Shown here in pieces: positions 7,920 to 16,356 of a DNA stretch of 64,000 nt. The notes under the pieces were generated by a model. It had not been told where the DNA came from and ran no database searches. It was given only the letters and a program-made list of their open reading frames with translations. The number at the start of each line of letters is the position of its first letter. Positions within the stretch are counted from its first letter, which is position 1. This stretch comes from Vibrio fortis. Its GTDB lineage: Bacteria; Pseudomonadota; Gammaproteobacteria; Enterobacterales; Vibrionaceae. The position numbers and the translations under genes are program-made. Location: positions 186,001 through 250,000 of the forward strand of contig NZ_JFFR01000012.1 of NCBI RefSeq assembly GCF_000695685.1, given 5' to 3'.

Positions 7920-9089
7920 TCAGTTAAGAATGGCAGAGCCGAGTTTGAGTGTCGCGGCTATGTTTCGTGCTGTTCGAGTTAGGTTGATTTCTGCCTCTTT
8001 CAATACTTGCTCTAGCGGCTGAGGAGAACGTACTGTGCCAAAAAGCGATCCCATCGCAGAGTAGAGTTCATCGACTTCAGTGCCCAGCGAACCCGCAATT
8101 CCTATCGTTGGGATACCCTGCTTTTGTGCTCGCAGCGCAATACCAAAAGGGGTTTTACCTTGCAGGGTTTGGTTGTCCATCTGCCCTTCTCCAGTTACAA
8201 CCAGTGAAGCACCTTTAAGTACCTCGTCAGCATTAAGAGTGTCGAGCACCATCTCAATACCAGGCTTTAACTGCATCGCAAACAGCAAGCTCAACCCCAT
8301 TGGCGTGCCACCCGCAGCCCCATAACCTGATATTTCTAGGGTGTCGGCTTTGGCAACGCTAGGATGTTGTTGCATGGCAACGGTCGCAAAGTGGTGAAGA
8401 GCCGAATCCAACGCTTGTACTTGTTCAGACGATGCCCCTTTCTGTGGACCAAAAATATGACTCGCACCATTTTCGCCGCAAAGTGGGTTTGCAACATCAC
8501 AGGCAACTGTTAGGTCAATATTGCGCAAGCGCTCATCTAGTTCTGAAAGGTCGATAGACGTTAGCTGAGACAAAGCAAATCCACCTAACGCGATCTCCTT
8601 ACCTTGTTCATCCAGCAGTTTTCCTCCTAGTGCCTGAACAATACCTGCACCGCCATCATTGGTCGCACTGCCGCCTAACCCAAGTATGATCGCCTCTGCA
8701 CCTTGCTCAATCGCTTCAAGCATTAATTGCCCAGTACCAAACGACGTCGCTAGCATTGGGTTACGCTTATCTGGAGCTAACAAATCCAAACCGGACGCTG
8801 CGGCAATCTCAACAAGAGCAGTGCGCTTTGGGTTACTGGGTGAAGGCTCTAGCATTGCCCATTGCGCGGCAACTGTATTACCAAGCGGGCCCATAACTTC
8901 AGTGGTGTACTTGTTACCCGACAATCCCTGAAGCAGCACATCGACAGTGCCTTCTCCGCCATCAGCTAGGGGAAGTGCAACATACTCTGCATCCGGAAAC
9001 ACTTCTCGAAATCCGTTTTCAATACATTTCGCCACAGAAGCAGCGTCTAATGACTCTTTGAATGAGTCTGGTGCGATAACTATTTTCAT
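7920..9089 (-). CDS. Glycerate kinase (GlxK/GarK family)
   Basis: 389-residue glycerate kinase that phosphorylates D-glycerate in the cytoplasm. The family opening MKIVIAPDSFKESLDA fixes the start at 9089; the TTG 48 bases upstream adds unrelated residues. Other family segments are LPLADGGEGTVD, LGLGGSATNDGGAG, YGAAGGTPMGLS and VTGEGQMDNQTLQGK. Bacterial members of this family make 2-phosphoglycerate. It is the last gene of the ltnD-otnK-otnC-otnI-gntP run, 80 bases after the permease. A glycerate kinase is not needed for the published L-threonate route, so it points to a second substrate such as glycerate, or to a side product. Confidence 0.9.
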   Translation of the reverse strand: MKIVIAPDSFKESLDAASVAKCIENGFREVFPDAEYVALPLADGGEGTVDVLLQGLSGNKYTTEVMGPLGNTVAAQWAMLEPSPSNPKRTALVEIAAASGLDLLAPDKRNPMLATSFGTGQLMLEAIEQGAEAIILGLGGSATNDGGAGIVQALGGKLLDEQGKEIALGGFALSQLTSIDLSELDERLRNIDLTVACDVANPLCGENGASHIFGPQKGASSEQVQALDSALHHFATVAMQQHPSVAKADTLEISGYGAAGGTPMGLSLLFAMQLKPGIEMVLDTLNADEVLKGASLVVTGEGQMDNQTLQGKTPFGIALRAQKQGIPTIGIAGSLGTEVDELYSAMGSLFGTVRSPQPLEQVLKEAEINLTRTARNIAATLKLGSAILN

Positions 9090-9169
9090 AATTCGTAGAT
9101 CCAATAAGCCCCTAGGAGTGATCGATGAGCCAATCAAACGATAGGGGCAGTATAACCAGAGATGCGGTA

Positions 9170-10624
9170 TTAACTTGCTGCTGCAGCTTTTACTTGTGAC
9201 TTCTCTTTAGATTTTAACCAAACCATAATCGCGCCAAGTACAGCAATTGGTACTAATGGGTCGATCATCGTGCCGCCCTTACCAAACACTAAGTTCAAAA
9301 TCATGATGATAGATGCACCAATTGCCCAAGCAATCGTTGATGAGACTGACCAGATCTTGATTTGATCGGTTAACTCAGTGATACCAAGAGTACGGTTAAT
9401 GATATGGAAGTAAGAGTCGTTTAGGTGCGAGAAACCAACAGGGCCAACCGCACATGCTAGCGCAACGAATACAGGGTCAAGGCCAAGTGTTTCAACCAAT
9501 GGTAGTGTCATCGTTGCTGCTACCATCATTGATGCCGTTGCTGAACCTTGAATTAGACGAAGCATAGAAGCAATCGCTAGTGGTACCAATAATGGTGGAA
9601 TACCGCTGCTTGCGATAGCATCAGCAACCTGTGGACCAGCACCTGATGCTTTAAGAACTGCACCCATAGCACCACCACAACCAGTCACAACAAGGATTAG
9701 GCCCGTTGTAGAAAGTGCGTCGTCCATTGAACCCACCATGTCTTTGCGTTCAATTTTCATCGTTAGGCCATAAAGCGCCATCAGCACACCAATACCCACT
9801 GCAACTACAGGATTACCTAGCAGTGACAAAACAGTATGCAGCGCAGTGTCACCCTTACCTACTAACGTGTTAATTAAGATAAGCGCAATAGGAATCAGAA
9901 TTGGACCGAAAGATAAGAAGTTGCTTGGAAGCTCTTTGTCATCAGTCGCTTCTACTTTTTCTAGGTTCGCCCAATCGGCTTGGTTAGTAATCCAAGTTTC
10001 ACCATTTGGCACACGGTAGTACTCGTTGCCAACACGACGAATATAGATCATCGACAATAGCATCATAGGGATTGAAACCATTAAGCCCCACAACATGTAT
10101 TGACCAAGGTCGACACCAAGAATTCCTGCTACAGCCACCGGACCTGGTGTAGGTGGTACAAGAGCGTGAGTGATAAGGAGGCCAAGTGCTAATGTAACAC
10201 CAAGACCAACGGCAGATTTACCAGTGTCACGTGAAATTGCGCGAACAAGAGAATGCAAAATAACGTACGCGGAATCACAGAAGACTGGAATCGCCACTAG
10301 CACACCAGTAAAGCCAAGCGCTAGATCTTCTCGACCTTTGCCACACAGCTTAACGAAGGTTTTCGCCATACGAACCGCTGCACCAGAGCGTTCAAAACAC
10401 GCGCCCATAATCACGCCAAACGCGATGATTAGACCGATACCGCCAAGCACGCCGCCAAAGCCTGCTTTAATTGCATCAATCAATTCAGTTGGTGCCATTC
10501 CTGCAAATAGCCCCATGATAATGCTTGAAATAACCATTGCGAGTGCTACTGGAATACGCGTTTTTATGATCATTCCCATCATGGCAATAATACCAATCAC
10601 AATGCCTATCAATGCTCCGTCCAT
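9170..10624 (-). CDS. GntP-family permease
   Basis: 484-residue inner-membrane transporter of the gluconate:H+ symporter (GntP) family, with about 12 or more hydrophobic helices along its whole length. Recognisable pieces are FGVIMGACFERSGAA, LVPPTPGPVAVA (a family loop) and PLVETLGLDPVF. The ATG at 10624 is chosen because AAAGGA lies just upstream. In enterobacteria and Haemophilus the equivalent gene (ygbN) accompanies ltnD/otnK/otnC/otnI. It probably imports the operon's substrate, a C4 sugar acid such as L-threonate. A hairpin at 10658-10693 separates it from otnI and may adjust its expression. Confidence 0.88.
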   Translation of the reverse strand: MDGALIGIVIGIIAMMGMIIKTRIPVALAMVISSIIMGLFAGMAPTELIDAIKAGFGGVLGGIGLIIAFGVIMGACFERSGAAVRMAKTFVKLCGKGREDLALGFTGVLVAIPVFCDSAYVILHSLVRAISRDTGKSAVGLGVTLALGLLITHALVPPTPGPVAVAGILGVDLGQYMLWGLMVSIPMMLLSMIYIRRVGNEYYRVPNGETWITNQADWANLEKVEATDDKELPSNFLSFGPILIPIALILINTLVGKGDTALHTVLSLLGNPVVAVGIGVLMALYGLTMKIERKDMVGSMDDALSTTGLILVVTGCGGAMGAVLKASGAGPQVADAIASSGIPPLLVPLAIASMLRLIQGSATASMMVAATMTLPLVETLGLDPVFVALACAVGPVGFSHLNDSYFHIINRTLGITELTDQIKIWSVSSTIAWAIGASIIMILNLVFGKGGTMIDPLVPIAVLGAIMVWLKSKEKSQVKAAAAS

Positions 10625-10657
10625 TTTTAATTTCCTTTTGTTTCTTATTTTGTAGGG

Positions 10658-10693
10658 AAGTACTGTGGGCAATTCGATCTACCCACAGTGCTT
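10658..10693. other. Intra-operon hairpin between otnI and the permease
   Basis: Twelve-pair inverted repeat AAGTACTGTGGG / CCCACAGTGCTT with one wobble pair and a 12-base loop. It lies between the stop of otnI and the start of the permease gene. No T-run follows on the minus strand, so a full terminator is unlikely; RNA stabilisation or partial attenuation would fit. Confidence 0.5.
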
Positions 10694-10769
10694 TCTATGC
10701 AAGCGATTTATTCGTTGTTAAATCGTCGAATTATTTATTTTTTAATCGGTTCTTAATTGAATTGCCTGA

Positions 10770-11546
10770 TTAGAGATACGGCTTGACCCAACCGAGACCT
10801 TGTTCTGTTGTTTTTCTTGGGTTGTACTCACAGCCAATCCAACCTTGGTAACCTGAGTCATCCAAAACATTGAATAGGTGCGGGTAGTTCAGTTCACCTT
10901 CCGACGGTTCATGTCGTTCGGGTACTGATGCGATTTGGATATGACCGGTATAAGGTGCAACATCGCGAATCAATGTGCTTAGGTCACCATCCATAATTTG
11001 TGCGTGGTATAGGTCGAGCTGCAATTTCACGTTTGGACGATCCACTTGCTTGATAAGCTCTACAGCTTCACGTTGATGCGCGACAAAATAGTTCGGCACA
11101 TCGCGGTTGTTGAGAGGCTCAATCATCAGCTCAATGTCCTGCTCTGCGAACTTGTCAGCTGCATAGCGGATGTTCGAGATGAAGGTATCAACGTGCTGTT
11201 CACGTGTGAAACGTGCATCAACGATGCCAGACATGGCGTGAACCTTTTTACAGTTCAGCGCGTTGGCATACATCAGTGCAGTTTCAACACTTGCTTTAAA
11301 CTCTTCCTCACGACCTGGGATAGCTGCAAAGCCACGCTCACCCGCATCCCAATCGCCCGGAGGCATGTTGAACAAGGCTTGTTCAAAGCCGAACTGCGCC
11401 ATCTTGTTTGCGAGATCTTGTGCTTCAAATGGGTATGGGAAAAGGTATTCCACCGCTTTGAAACCCGCTTGATGCGCCTTCTCAAAACGCTCTAGAAACG
11501 GTACTTCTGTGAATAGCATGGTCAGGTTTGCTGCGAACTTAGCCAT
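10770..11546 (-). CDS. otnI: 2-oxo-tetronate isomerase
   Basis: 258-residue TIM-barrel protein of the hydroxypyruvate isomerase-like family (xylose isomerase-like fold). In the described pathway OtnI converts 2-oxo-tetronate to 3-oxo-tetronate. The start MAKFAANLTMLFTEVPFLERF, the GFKAVEYLFPY segment, the metal-site candidate MIEPLNNRDVPNYF and the LQLDLYHAQ strand all match this family. The ATG overlaps the otnC stop codon (TAATG), so the two are translationally coupled. Classical hydroxypyruvate isomerase (Hyi) is closely related in sequence, but the neighbours argue for OtnI. Confidence 0.88.
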   Translation of the reverse strand: MAKFAANLTMLFTEVPFLERFEKAHQAGFKAVEYLFPYPFEAQDLANKMAQFGFEQALFNMPPGDWDAGERGFAAIPGREEEFKASVETALMYANALNCKKVHAMSGIVDARFTREQHVDTFISNIRYAADKFAEQDIELMIEPLNNRDVPNYFVAHQREAVELIKQVDRPNVKLQLDLYHAQIMDGDLSTLIRDVAPYTGHIQIASVPERHEPSEGELNYPHLFNVLDDSGYQGWIGCEYNPRKTTEQGLGWVKPYL

Positions 11547-12193
11547 TATTTACCTCTCCCTTTTAAGTCTTGAACCTCAGCATCCGTTAGGTATCGGATG
11601 TTGCTGTCTTTAAGAATGAACGCCAGTTTTGCTGTCTCTTCCAGCTCTTCCGCGTTGTCTACTGCATCTTCAAAATCTGTACCTGTGATTACTGGGCCGT
11701 GGTTTGCCAGCAAGAAGGCTCGGTAATCCCCTGCTCGCTGCGCAAGCTCTTCGGCAATTTGCGGATCGCCCGGACGCAGATAAGGAATCACTGGCAACTC
11801 ACCAATGCGCATCACAAAGTAAGGCGTGAAGGCTTTAATCGCGTTATCGCGATCTAAACCATCTAGGCAAGAAAGCGCTGTCAGGTAAGTTGAATGCAGG
11901 TGCACAATTGCATTGCATTCAGGGTTATTGCGATAAATCGCTAGGTGAAATGCCGCTTCCTTCGATGGCTTCTTGCCAGAGATATGGTTGCCATCTATGT
12001 CCACTACCGAGAGTTCTTCAGCAATCAAGCGACCAAACGATGAGCCCGTTGGCGTTGCCAGAAAGTGACCACTTGGCAGTTTCAGTGAAAGGTTACCTGC
12101 ACCGCCTGTCGCATAGCCACGCTCAAACATCGAGCGCGCCATAGTGACCATTTGCTCTCGCAGTTGTTGTTCTGTCATTAATTCTTTACTCAT
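11546..12193 (-). CDS. otnC: 3-oxo-tetronate 4-phosphate decarboxylase (class II aldolase fold)
   Basis: 215-residue class II aldolase/adducin-family enzyme. In the four-carbon acid sugar pathway it decarboxylates 3-oxo-tetronate 4-phosphate to dihydroxyacetone phosphate. Zinc-ligand motifs are HLHSTYLTAL and the later NHGPVITG; the substrate-phosphate loop TGSSFG is near residue 50. The ATG at 12193 is placed five bases after GAGG; a GTG one codon upstream is also possible. It sits eight or more bases after the otnK stop and overlaps otnI, so this is a tight operon. A fuculose-phosphate-type aldolase is the alternative, made less likely by the OtnK and OtnI neighbours. Confidence 0.88.
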   Translation of the reverse strand: MSKELMTEQQLREQMVTMARSMFERGYATGGAGNLSLKLPSGHFLATPTGSSFGRLIAEELSVVDIDGNHISGKKPSKEAAFHLAIYRNNPECNAIVHLHSTYLTALSCLDGLDRDNAIKAFTPYFVMRIGELPVIPYLRPGDPQIAEELAQRAGDYRAFLLANHGPVITGTDFEDAVDNAEELEETAKLAFILKDSNIRYLTDAEVQDLKGRGK

Positions 12194-12204
12194 CACAGCC
12201 TCAC

Positions 12205-13461
12205 TTATGCAAAGAACGACTGCGCTTTGGCAAAGAAGTTTTCATCGCCGAAGTTGCCAGATTTCAGAGCAAGAGAAAGGTCACCTTCTACCGATTTAAC
12301 CCAAGGCACACCCGGTGCGATTTGAGGACCGATATGGAAGCCTTTCACCGCTAGGCTTTGGGTCACAACACCAGAGGTTTCACCACCAGCAACGATGAAG
12401 TTTTTCACGCCGTGCTGCTGAAGTTTGATGGCAAGCTGGCTAAAGAATTGCTCGACCGCATGGCTTGATGCCTGCGCGCCAAATTCTTGTTGAATGGCTT
12501 TTAGTGCCATTGCATCCGCGGTTGCGTAAACCAGTGGCGCAAACTCACTCTCAATGTTTGTCATCACCCAATCAAACACTTGGTTTGAGTAAGCTTCGTC
12601 CGTCAGGCACGCCTTCACATCAATCGCGAAATGCGGCGCTTTTTCTTTGTAAACCGCAACCTGTTGGTTCGTCATCACTGAACAAGAACCAGAGAACACG
12701 ACCGCCGCCGCTTTTTCAGGATTACCCGCTTGCTTCGCATTGCTTTGGTCTTCTAGGTGTTCAACCCAGTTCTTCGCAATGCCTGCTGCCAGACCAGAAC
12801 CGCCAGTCACCAATTTTAGAGATTTCGCTGCTTGGCCAAGAGTAACAAGGTGCTCTGCATTAAATGCATCAACCACTGCGTAGCGATTGCCTTGTGCTTG
12901 TAGCTCTTCAAAGCGCTCAGTGACCGCTTGTGAGCCTTGCTCAATCACTTGGAAATTCACCAAGCCTGAAGTGCCTTGAGATTGAGCATCCATCATGCGA
13001 ATAAGGCTTGAATCCGTCATTGGTGTCACAGGGTGATTACGCATGCCCGAGTCGCTCAGCAGATCTTGGAATACAAATAGATGGCCGTTGTAAACCGTGC
13101 GACCATTCACCGGCAGTGCAGGACATACCATTGTGAACTCTTCACCTAGCTCAGCAAGCAGTGCATCCGTTACAGGACCAATGTTGCCCTCTGCTGTGCT
13201 GTCGAACGTTGAGCAGTACTTAAAGTAAAACTGCTGACAGCCTTTTGCTCGCAGCCACTTAAGCGCTACAACTGAATCATTGATTGCTTCGTCCACAGGA
13301 CAAGAGCGAGATTTAAGACTGATCACAACCGCGTCTGCGTTTACATCAATCTCTTCCTTTGGAATGCCGTTGAGTTGGACTGTGCGCATGCCGTTTTCTA
13401 CTAGAAAACCAGCTATGTCAGTTGCGCCAGTAAAGTCATCTGCGATAACGCCTAATAACAT
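12205..13461 (-). CDS. otnK: 3-oxo-tetronate kinase (four-carbon acid sugar kinase)
   Basis: 418-residue ATP-dependent kinase of the DUF1537/four-carbon acid sugar kinase family that phosphorylates 3-oxo-tetronate at C4. The N-terminal domain opens with LLGVIADDFTGATDIAGFL, the family signature. The C-terminal nucleotide-binding domain holds VTGGSGLA, VFSGSCS, VAGGETSGVV and FHIGPQIAPGVPW. Length is normal. It lies between ltnD (31 bases upstream) and otnC (11 bases downstream). Substrate stereochemistry (L-threonate versus D-threonate or erythronate products) cannot be read directly, but the accompanying LtnD suggests L-threonate. Confidence 0.9.
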   Translation of the reverse strand: MLLGVIADDFTGATDIAGFLVENGMRTVQLNGIPKEEIDVNADAVVISLKSRSCPVDEAINDSVVALKWLRAKGCQQFYFKYCSTFDSTAEGNIGPVTDALLAELGEEFTMVCPALPVNGRTVYNGHLFVFQDLLSDSGMRNHPVTPMTDSSLIRMMDAQSQGTSGLVNFQVIEQGSQAVTERFEELQAQGNRYAVVDAFNAEHLVTLGQAAKSLKLVTGGSGLAAGIAKNWVEHLEDQSNAKQAGNPEKAAAVVFSGSCSVMTNQQVAVYKEKAPHFAIDVKACLTDEAYSNQVFDWVMTNIESEFAPLVYATADAMALKAIQQEFGAQASSHAVEQFFSQLAIKLQQHGVKNFIVAGGETSGVVTQSLAVKGFHIGPQIAPGVPWVKSVEGDLSLALKSGNFGDENFFAKAQSFFA

Positions 13462-13492
13462 AATTTCTTCTCCGATTTACCTGCGCTTATTT

Positions 13493-14395
13493 CTATTTGC
13501 TTTCCACACCTGGAAGCTCGATGCCATCAAAGATCTTGATAACAGCGCTATCATCTTCCTGACCAAAGCCTGCATTGCTTGCACTTACAAACATGTTAAG
13601 TGCTGCACTTGATAGAGGAAGTGGGAATTTCAGATCTTTTGCGGTGTCCGATACGAGATTTAGATCTTTCACAAAGATGTCGACCATAGATTTTGGTGAG
13701 TAGTCACCGTCTACCACATGCTTCATGCGGTTCTCGAACATCCAAGAGTTACCCGCTGCGTTCGTTACCACGTCGTACATCAGATCAAGAGGGATATTTG
13801 CACGTGCTGCTAATGCCATTGCTTCTGCACCTGCTGCGATATGAACACCCGCTAGCAATTGGTGGATAATCTTCACCGTTGCACCAAGGCCAATCGCTTC
13901 ACCAATGTTGTAAACCTTAGCGGCCGTTGCACTCAGTACCGGCTCAAGTGCATCAAACGTGCTTTGAGCGCCAGATGCCATGATGGTCATCTCACCCGCC
14001 TCCGCTTTCACCGCACCACCAGAAACCGGCGCATCTAGCATGACGAGATTGTGCTCAGCTAGCTTCGCTTCGATTTGTTTTGCATCTTCCGCTGAGATGG
14101 TTGCCGAAACCATAACTGGCGTGTTTGCCTTAAGCGCCGCAGCAAGACCTGTTTTAAACAGGACTGTATTAACTTGAGCTGCGTTCACAACCAGAACAAG
14201 AACCGAATCTAGCTTGTCTGCAAACTCGACTGCATTAGTAGATACTGCTTTCGCACCAAATGAACCCAGCTCTTCTAGAGCTTGTGGGTTAAGGTCGAAA
14301 CCATATACATCAAGGCCTGCACGCACACATGATTTCGCCGCGCCCATACCCATGGAACCTAAACCGATAACACCGACAGATTGAACTTCATTCAT
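13493..14395 (-). CDS. ltnD: L-threonate dehydrogenase
   Basis: 300-residue NAD-dependent dehydrogenase of the beta-hydroxyacid dehydrogenase family. It would oxidise L-threonate to 2-oxo-tetronate as the first step of the pathway. The Rossmann motif GLGSMGMGAA is at residues 11-20, the substrate-binding signature DAPVSGGAVKAEAG follows at about 120-135, and the catalytic lysine lies in GATVKIIHQLL (about residue 174). Length is typical. It is the first gene of the operon and is divergent from the DeoR regulator. Tartronate semialdehyde reductase (GlxR/GarR) is a near relative and would also suit the downstream glycerate kinase; the otn genes make LtnD the better call. Confidence 0.88.
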   Translation of the reverse strand: MNEVQSVGVIGLGSMGMGAAKSCVRAGLDVYGFDLNPQALEELGSFGAKAVSTNAVEFADKLDSVLVLVVNAAQVNTVLFKTGLAAALKANTPVMVSATISAEDAKQIEAKLAEHNLVMLDAPVSGGAVKAEAGEMTIMASGAQSTFDALEPVLSATAAKVYNIGEAIGLGATVKIIHQLLAGVHIAAGAEAMALAARANIPLDLMYDVVTNAAGNSWMFENRMKHVVDGDYSPKSMVDIFVKDLNLVSDTAKDLKFPLPLSSAALNMFVSASNAGFGQEDDSAVIKIFDGIELPGVESK

Positions 14396-14584
14396 AACAA
14401 CAATGCCTTCTTGGAAAATATAAGTAGATTTTGTTAATTCTTGTTTATGTTTGTGATTATATGTGAAGGTGGTATTTCCTACTTAGTGATAAGTCACATT
14501 TTTAACAAAACTTAACACACGGGTGCCGATTTAACCCTTTTTAGGCATAGAATCTAGACTCAAAATGCCAAATCACATAAGTAT

Positions 14585-14620
14585 GTTCACATTTAGAACA
14601 CAAGTTCACAGATATTCACA
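14585..14620. promoter_or_regulatory. TTCACA direct repeats in the ltnD/deoR divergent promoter region
   Basis: The hexamer TTCACA occurs at 14586, 14605 and 14615, with an inverted copy TGTGAA at 14462. Repeated short half-sites of this kind are common DeoR-family operators. They are candidates for binding by the adjacent regulator, not a proven site. Confidence 0.4.
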
Positions 14621-14674
14621 AACTCAGTGAAGATTGATAGGATATTGGGAAAACAAAGACATAGAAGAAGATCC

Positions 14675-15430
14675 ATGATTCCAGCAGAACGCCAGCGCAC
14701 TATTTTGTCGCTATTATCACATCAAGAAGTGATCAGCATTTCTGAATTAACAGAGCACCTTGGTGTTTCACACATGACAATTCGACGAGATATAGTAAAG
14801 CTAGAATCGTCAGGAAAAGTTATTTCTGTGTCTGGTGGTGTTCAACTTGCACAGGCTCTTCACAGTGAGCTTTCACACGATGCAAAGGCTGAACAACAAG
14901 CGCTTGAGAAAGTACAGATAGGTAAGGTAGCGGCTAGCTTGATTTCACCGGAAGCAACCATTTACTTAGATGCGGGAACAACGTCGCTCGAAATCGCTCA
15001 TCAATTAGCAGGTCGAGACGATCTGTTAATCATCACAAATGATTTTTCAATCGCGGCTTATTTAATGAATCACACTCGTTGTGAAATCTACCATACAGGT
15101 GGCAAAGTCGATCGTGAAAACCAATCCAGTGTGGGAGGGAAAGTTGCAGAGTTTCTCAAAGGCGTAAACATCGATGTGTCCTTCATCTCTTCATCATCTT
15201 GGAACCTAAAAGGGCTATCCACCCCTAATGAGAATAAAGTTTCGGTCAAACAGGCCATCGTGTGCGCTGCACAAACTAACTACTTAATATCTGATTCAAC
15301 CAAGTATGGTCGAGTAGCAAGCTTTCACGCACTCGATCTAGAAGAACTCAACGGAATTATTACCGATAGCAACCTATCCGCGAGCGTAATCGAAGAGTTA
15401 AAAGATAAGGGTATTGAAGTTATTTGCTAA
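14675..15430 (+). CDS. DeoR-family regulator of the threonate operon
   Basis: 251-residue transcription regulator. The N-terminal helix-turn-helix is MIPAERQRTILSLLSHQEVI... through SHMTIRRDI, followed by the sugar-phosphate sensor domain with YLDAGTTSLEIA, IITNDFSIA and a C-terminal LISDSTKYGRVASFHAL. The ATG at 14675 is preceded by AGAAGAAG; the earlier in-frame ATG at 14627 adds a non-family extension. It is divergent from ltnD and equivalent in position to YgbI of E. coli, so it probably represses the operon until a phosphorylated intermediate accumulates (inference from family and position). Confidence 0.9.
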   Translation: MIPAERQRTILSLLSHQEVISISELTEHLGVSHMTIRRDIVKLESSGKVISVSGGVQLAQALHSELSHDAKAEQQALEKVQIGKVAASLISPEATIYLDAGTTSLEIAHQLAGRDDLLIITNDFSIAAYLMNHTRCEIYHTGGKVDRENQSSVGGKVAEFLKGVNIDVSFISSSSWNLKGLSTPNENKVSVKQAIVCAAQTNYLISDSTKYGRVASFHALDLEELNGIITDSNLSASVIEELKDKGIEVIC

Positions 15431-15448
15431 TCGAACCCTTGGGATTAA

Positions 15449-15471
15449 GGGCTAGAGTACTCTTCTAGCCC
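15449..15471. terminator. Hairpin between the DeoR gene and the small membrane protein gene
   Basis: Stem GGGCTAG / CTAGCCC between convergent genes, overlapping the stop codon of the minus-strand gene. The T-runs are short, so termination strength is uncertain. Confidence 0.4.
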
Positions 15472-15758
15472 CTTCGAAGCACCTTCACAATACGAGCCGC
15501 AAAGAAGATCACTAAGCTAGCAACATAGATCTTGCCAACCCATAAGCCCAGATTCATAAGCTGATTCTCCTGCTCAATTAAAACTTTGTACTCGGCATTT
15601 GAGAGGTAAGGGTCATCAAAAGGAGCAACGCTCGCTCCCCAAAACATCCAAACAAACCAAACCATAACGCCAATGACCAGAAACATCGCTAATAATGAGA
15701 GTTGTTTAAGAGCACCGAGCAGTGTTTGCGTATTCAACGACCATTGAGCTTTTTTCAC
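15465..15758 (-). CDS. Small membrane protein of unknown function
   Basis: 97-residue protein with two predicted transmembrane helices: LSLLAMFLVIGVMVWFVWMF near residues 20-40 and VGKIYVASLVIFFAARIV near 75-92. The ends are basic. The start is chosen as the GTG at 15758 because GAGGA lies eight bases upstream; a longer form from 15818 would overlap the preceding gene by 19 bases. I do not recognise the family. It follows the 112-residue gene closely and is probably co-transcribed with it. Confidence 0.6.
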   Translation of the reverse strand: MKKAQWSLNTQTLLGALKQLSLLAMFLVIGVMVWFVWMFWGASVAPFDDPYLSNAEYKVLIEQENQLMNLGLWVGKIYVASLVIFFAARIVKVLRRG

Positions 15759-15799
15759 TTTATGTCCTCTATCGTAGGGAAATGCGTGAAACGAGACGA

Positions 15800-16138
15800 C
15801 TAGAGTCTCAAGTTCCACTTGCCTTGGTGGTCACGGTCGCAGTTTTCTTGAGTATCGTAACTAATGTGCTTATCCGCATTCTTTAGTTTAATTCCAACCT
15901 GATTGAATGCATTTTGAATGACCGTAGCGACTTCCTGTTGTCCTCCACTCTCTAAGAAATGGGTTCTGTCTTGATTGGTATCGAATACACCAACGATTTT
16001 CAGGCTTTGAGGAAAAGAAGAGAAGTTGACCGTATGAGTCACCCACAGAAAACCATCATAGCCTTTCAGCGTATCTTCACAAACGTCGGTGAGTACGTCT
16101 CTGATTTGGTTTTCAATTTTCTTATCCGATTTGCGCAT
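15800..16138 (-). CDS. Hypothetical protein (112 residues)
   Basis: Soluble, charged protein that I cannot assign. It opens with MRKSDKKIENQIRDVLTDVCEDTL and has a central strand-rich part (GFLWVTHTVNFSSFPQSLKIVGVFDT). It ends with DTQENCDRDHQGKWNLRL. There is no signal peptide and no membrane segment. Similar sequences of unknown role may exist in vibrios, but I cannot confirm that here. The two-helix membrane protein gene lies directly downstream and the pair may work together. Confidence 0.6.
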   Translation of the reverse strand: MRKSDKKIENQIRDVLTDVCEDTLKGYDGFLWVTHTVNFSSFPQSLKIVGVFDTNQDRTHFLESGGQQEVATVIQNAFNQVGIKLKNADKHISYDTQENCDRDHQGKWNLRL

Positions 16139-16356
16139 GAAGCAACGTTCCTATTTAACACCTTAAAATATAAGGTTTTTACAACTCAAATTTGTTAAGC
16201 CGTATTGGACACTGCGGCTGTTTGAATTGCAAAGTATTTATAGGGAATCAAAAGGGAATATATTTGGGGGAATATGTGAGAAAGAACGACCCAAGTTGAT
16301 TAGCGGAGCTATACAGCAAGGTAATCAAGCATGAGTCGTACATACAAGTCTGGGGG

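Noticed and set aside
10170..10655. 161-codon open frame antisense to the permease gene
   Set aside because: It lies wholly inside the well-supported GntP-family gene, has repetitive Pro/Ser/Thr/Ile composition typical of a shadow frame and no ribosome site.
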